DNA of 64,000 bases. Origin: Planctomycetota bacterium (GTDB lineage Bacteria; Planctomycetota; UBA1135). Under the pieces are notes generated by a model, which was given only the letters and a program-made list of their open reading frames with translations, was not told the origin of the DNA and ran no database searches. The stretch covers positions 1-64,000 of the forward strand of contig JAJFFB010000010.1 in the NCBI GenBank assembly GCA_021776925.1, read 5' to 3'. The translations under genes were made by a program, and so were the position numbers. Below, piece after piece: positions 63,981 to 64,000 of the stretch (position 1 is the stretch's first letter; every line of letters begins with the position of its first letter).

Positions 63981-64000
63981 ATAACATTTTTCCTGCCGGC

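Overview
The window is high-GC bacterial DNA (about two thirds G+C by eye, not counted), densely packed with genes. Gene content suggests a Planctomycetota member or close relative. The hints are a mitochondrial-EF-G2-like EF-G in the str operon, no L30 gene, a Tat-exported Gfo/Idh plus DUF6807 cassette, large exported HEAT, TPR, kelch and formylglycine-enzyme-like proteins, and FadL and Mla outer-membrane functions. Phylum is an inference; the right check is a tree of the RpoB, RpoC or ribosomal proteins.

Region 1 (1-27,528, all minus strand) is one uninterrupted translation and transcription super-cluster. In transcription order it runs: tRNA-Thr(TGT), tRNA-Tyr(GTA), tRNA-Gly(TCC), tRNA-Thr(GGT), tuf, rpmG, secE, nusG, rplK, rplA, rplJ, rplL, rpoB, rpoC, rpsL, rpsG, a Tsr3-like gene, an EF-G2-type fusA, rpsJ, rplC, rplD, rplW, rplB, rpsS, rplV, rpsC, rplP, rpmC, rpsQ, rplN, rplX, rplE, rpsN, rpsH, rplF, rplR, rpsE, rplO and secY (cut by the window edge). 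The four tRNAs plus tuf match the order of the E. coli tufB operon. I can see four promoters: before the tRNAs, before rpsL, before fusA and before rpsJ.

Region 2 (27,559-33,929) is metabolic and housekeeping: aroC, a lone response-regulator receiver and mutS2 without its Smr domain on the minus strand. Divergent from them are cystathionine beta-synthase and a cystathionine gamma-lyase/synthase on the plus strand.

Region 3 (33,997-40,477) looks accessory: a small membrane protein, an AbiEi/AbiEii toxin-antitoxin pair, and three translationally coupled minus-strand genes. The three encode a Tat-exported enolase-superfamily enzyme fused to a DUF6807 domain, a Tat-exported Gfo/Idh/MocA oxidoreductase, and a DUF6807 lipoprotein.

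Region 4 (40,717-53,011) holds an exported HEAT-repeat protein, an HU-like protein, dtd and a TPR lipoprotein. It then holds a plus-strand operon in which a W-P-F-repeat lipoprotein precedes mlaE, mlaF, mlaD, typA/bipA and an M50 protease, followed by a parvulin-like exported protein.

Region 5 (52,986-57,527) is a propionyl-CoA carboxylase operon (methylmalonyl-CoA epimerase, carboxyltransferase, biotin carboxylase, biotin carrier), with a divergent hot-dog thioesterase. Region 6 (57,602-64,000) encodes a kelch-repeat exported protein, a FadL-type outer-membrane protein coupled to an RluA-family pseudouridine synthase, and an exported formylglycine-enzyme-domain protein. It ends in a large palindrome and a short repeat array.

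A cross-cutting signal is that several genes have a -10-like hexamer (TAGAAT, TATAAT or CAGAAT) ending exactly 6 nt before the ATG and no Shine-Dalgarno. This is the layout of leaderless mRNAs. The ribosomal-protein genes instead mostly carry clear AGGAG/GGAG sites.
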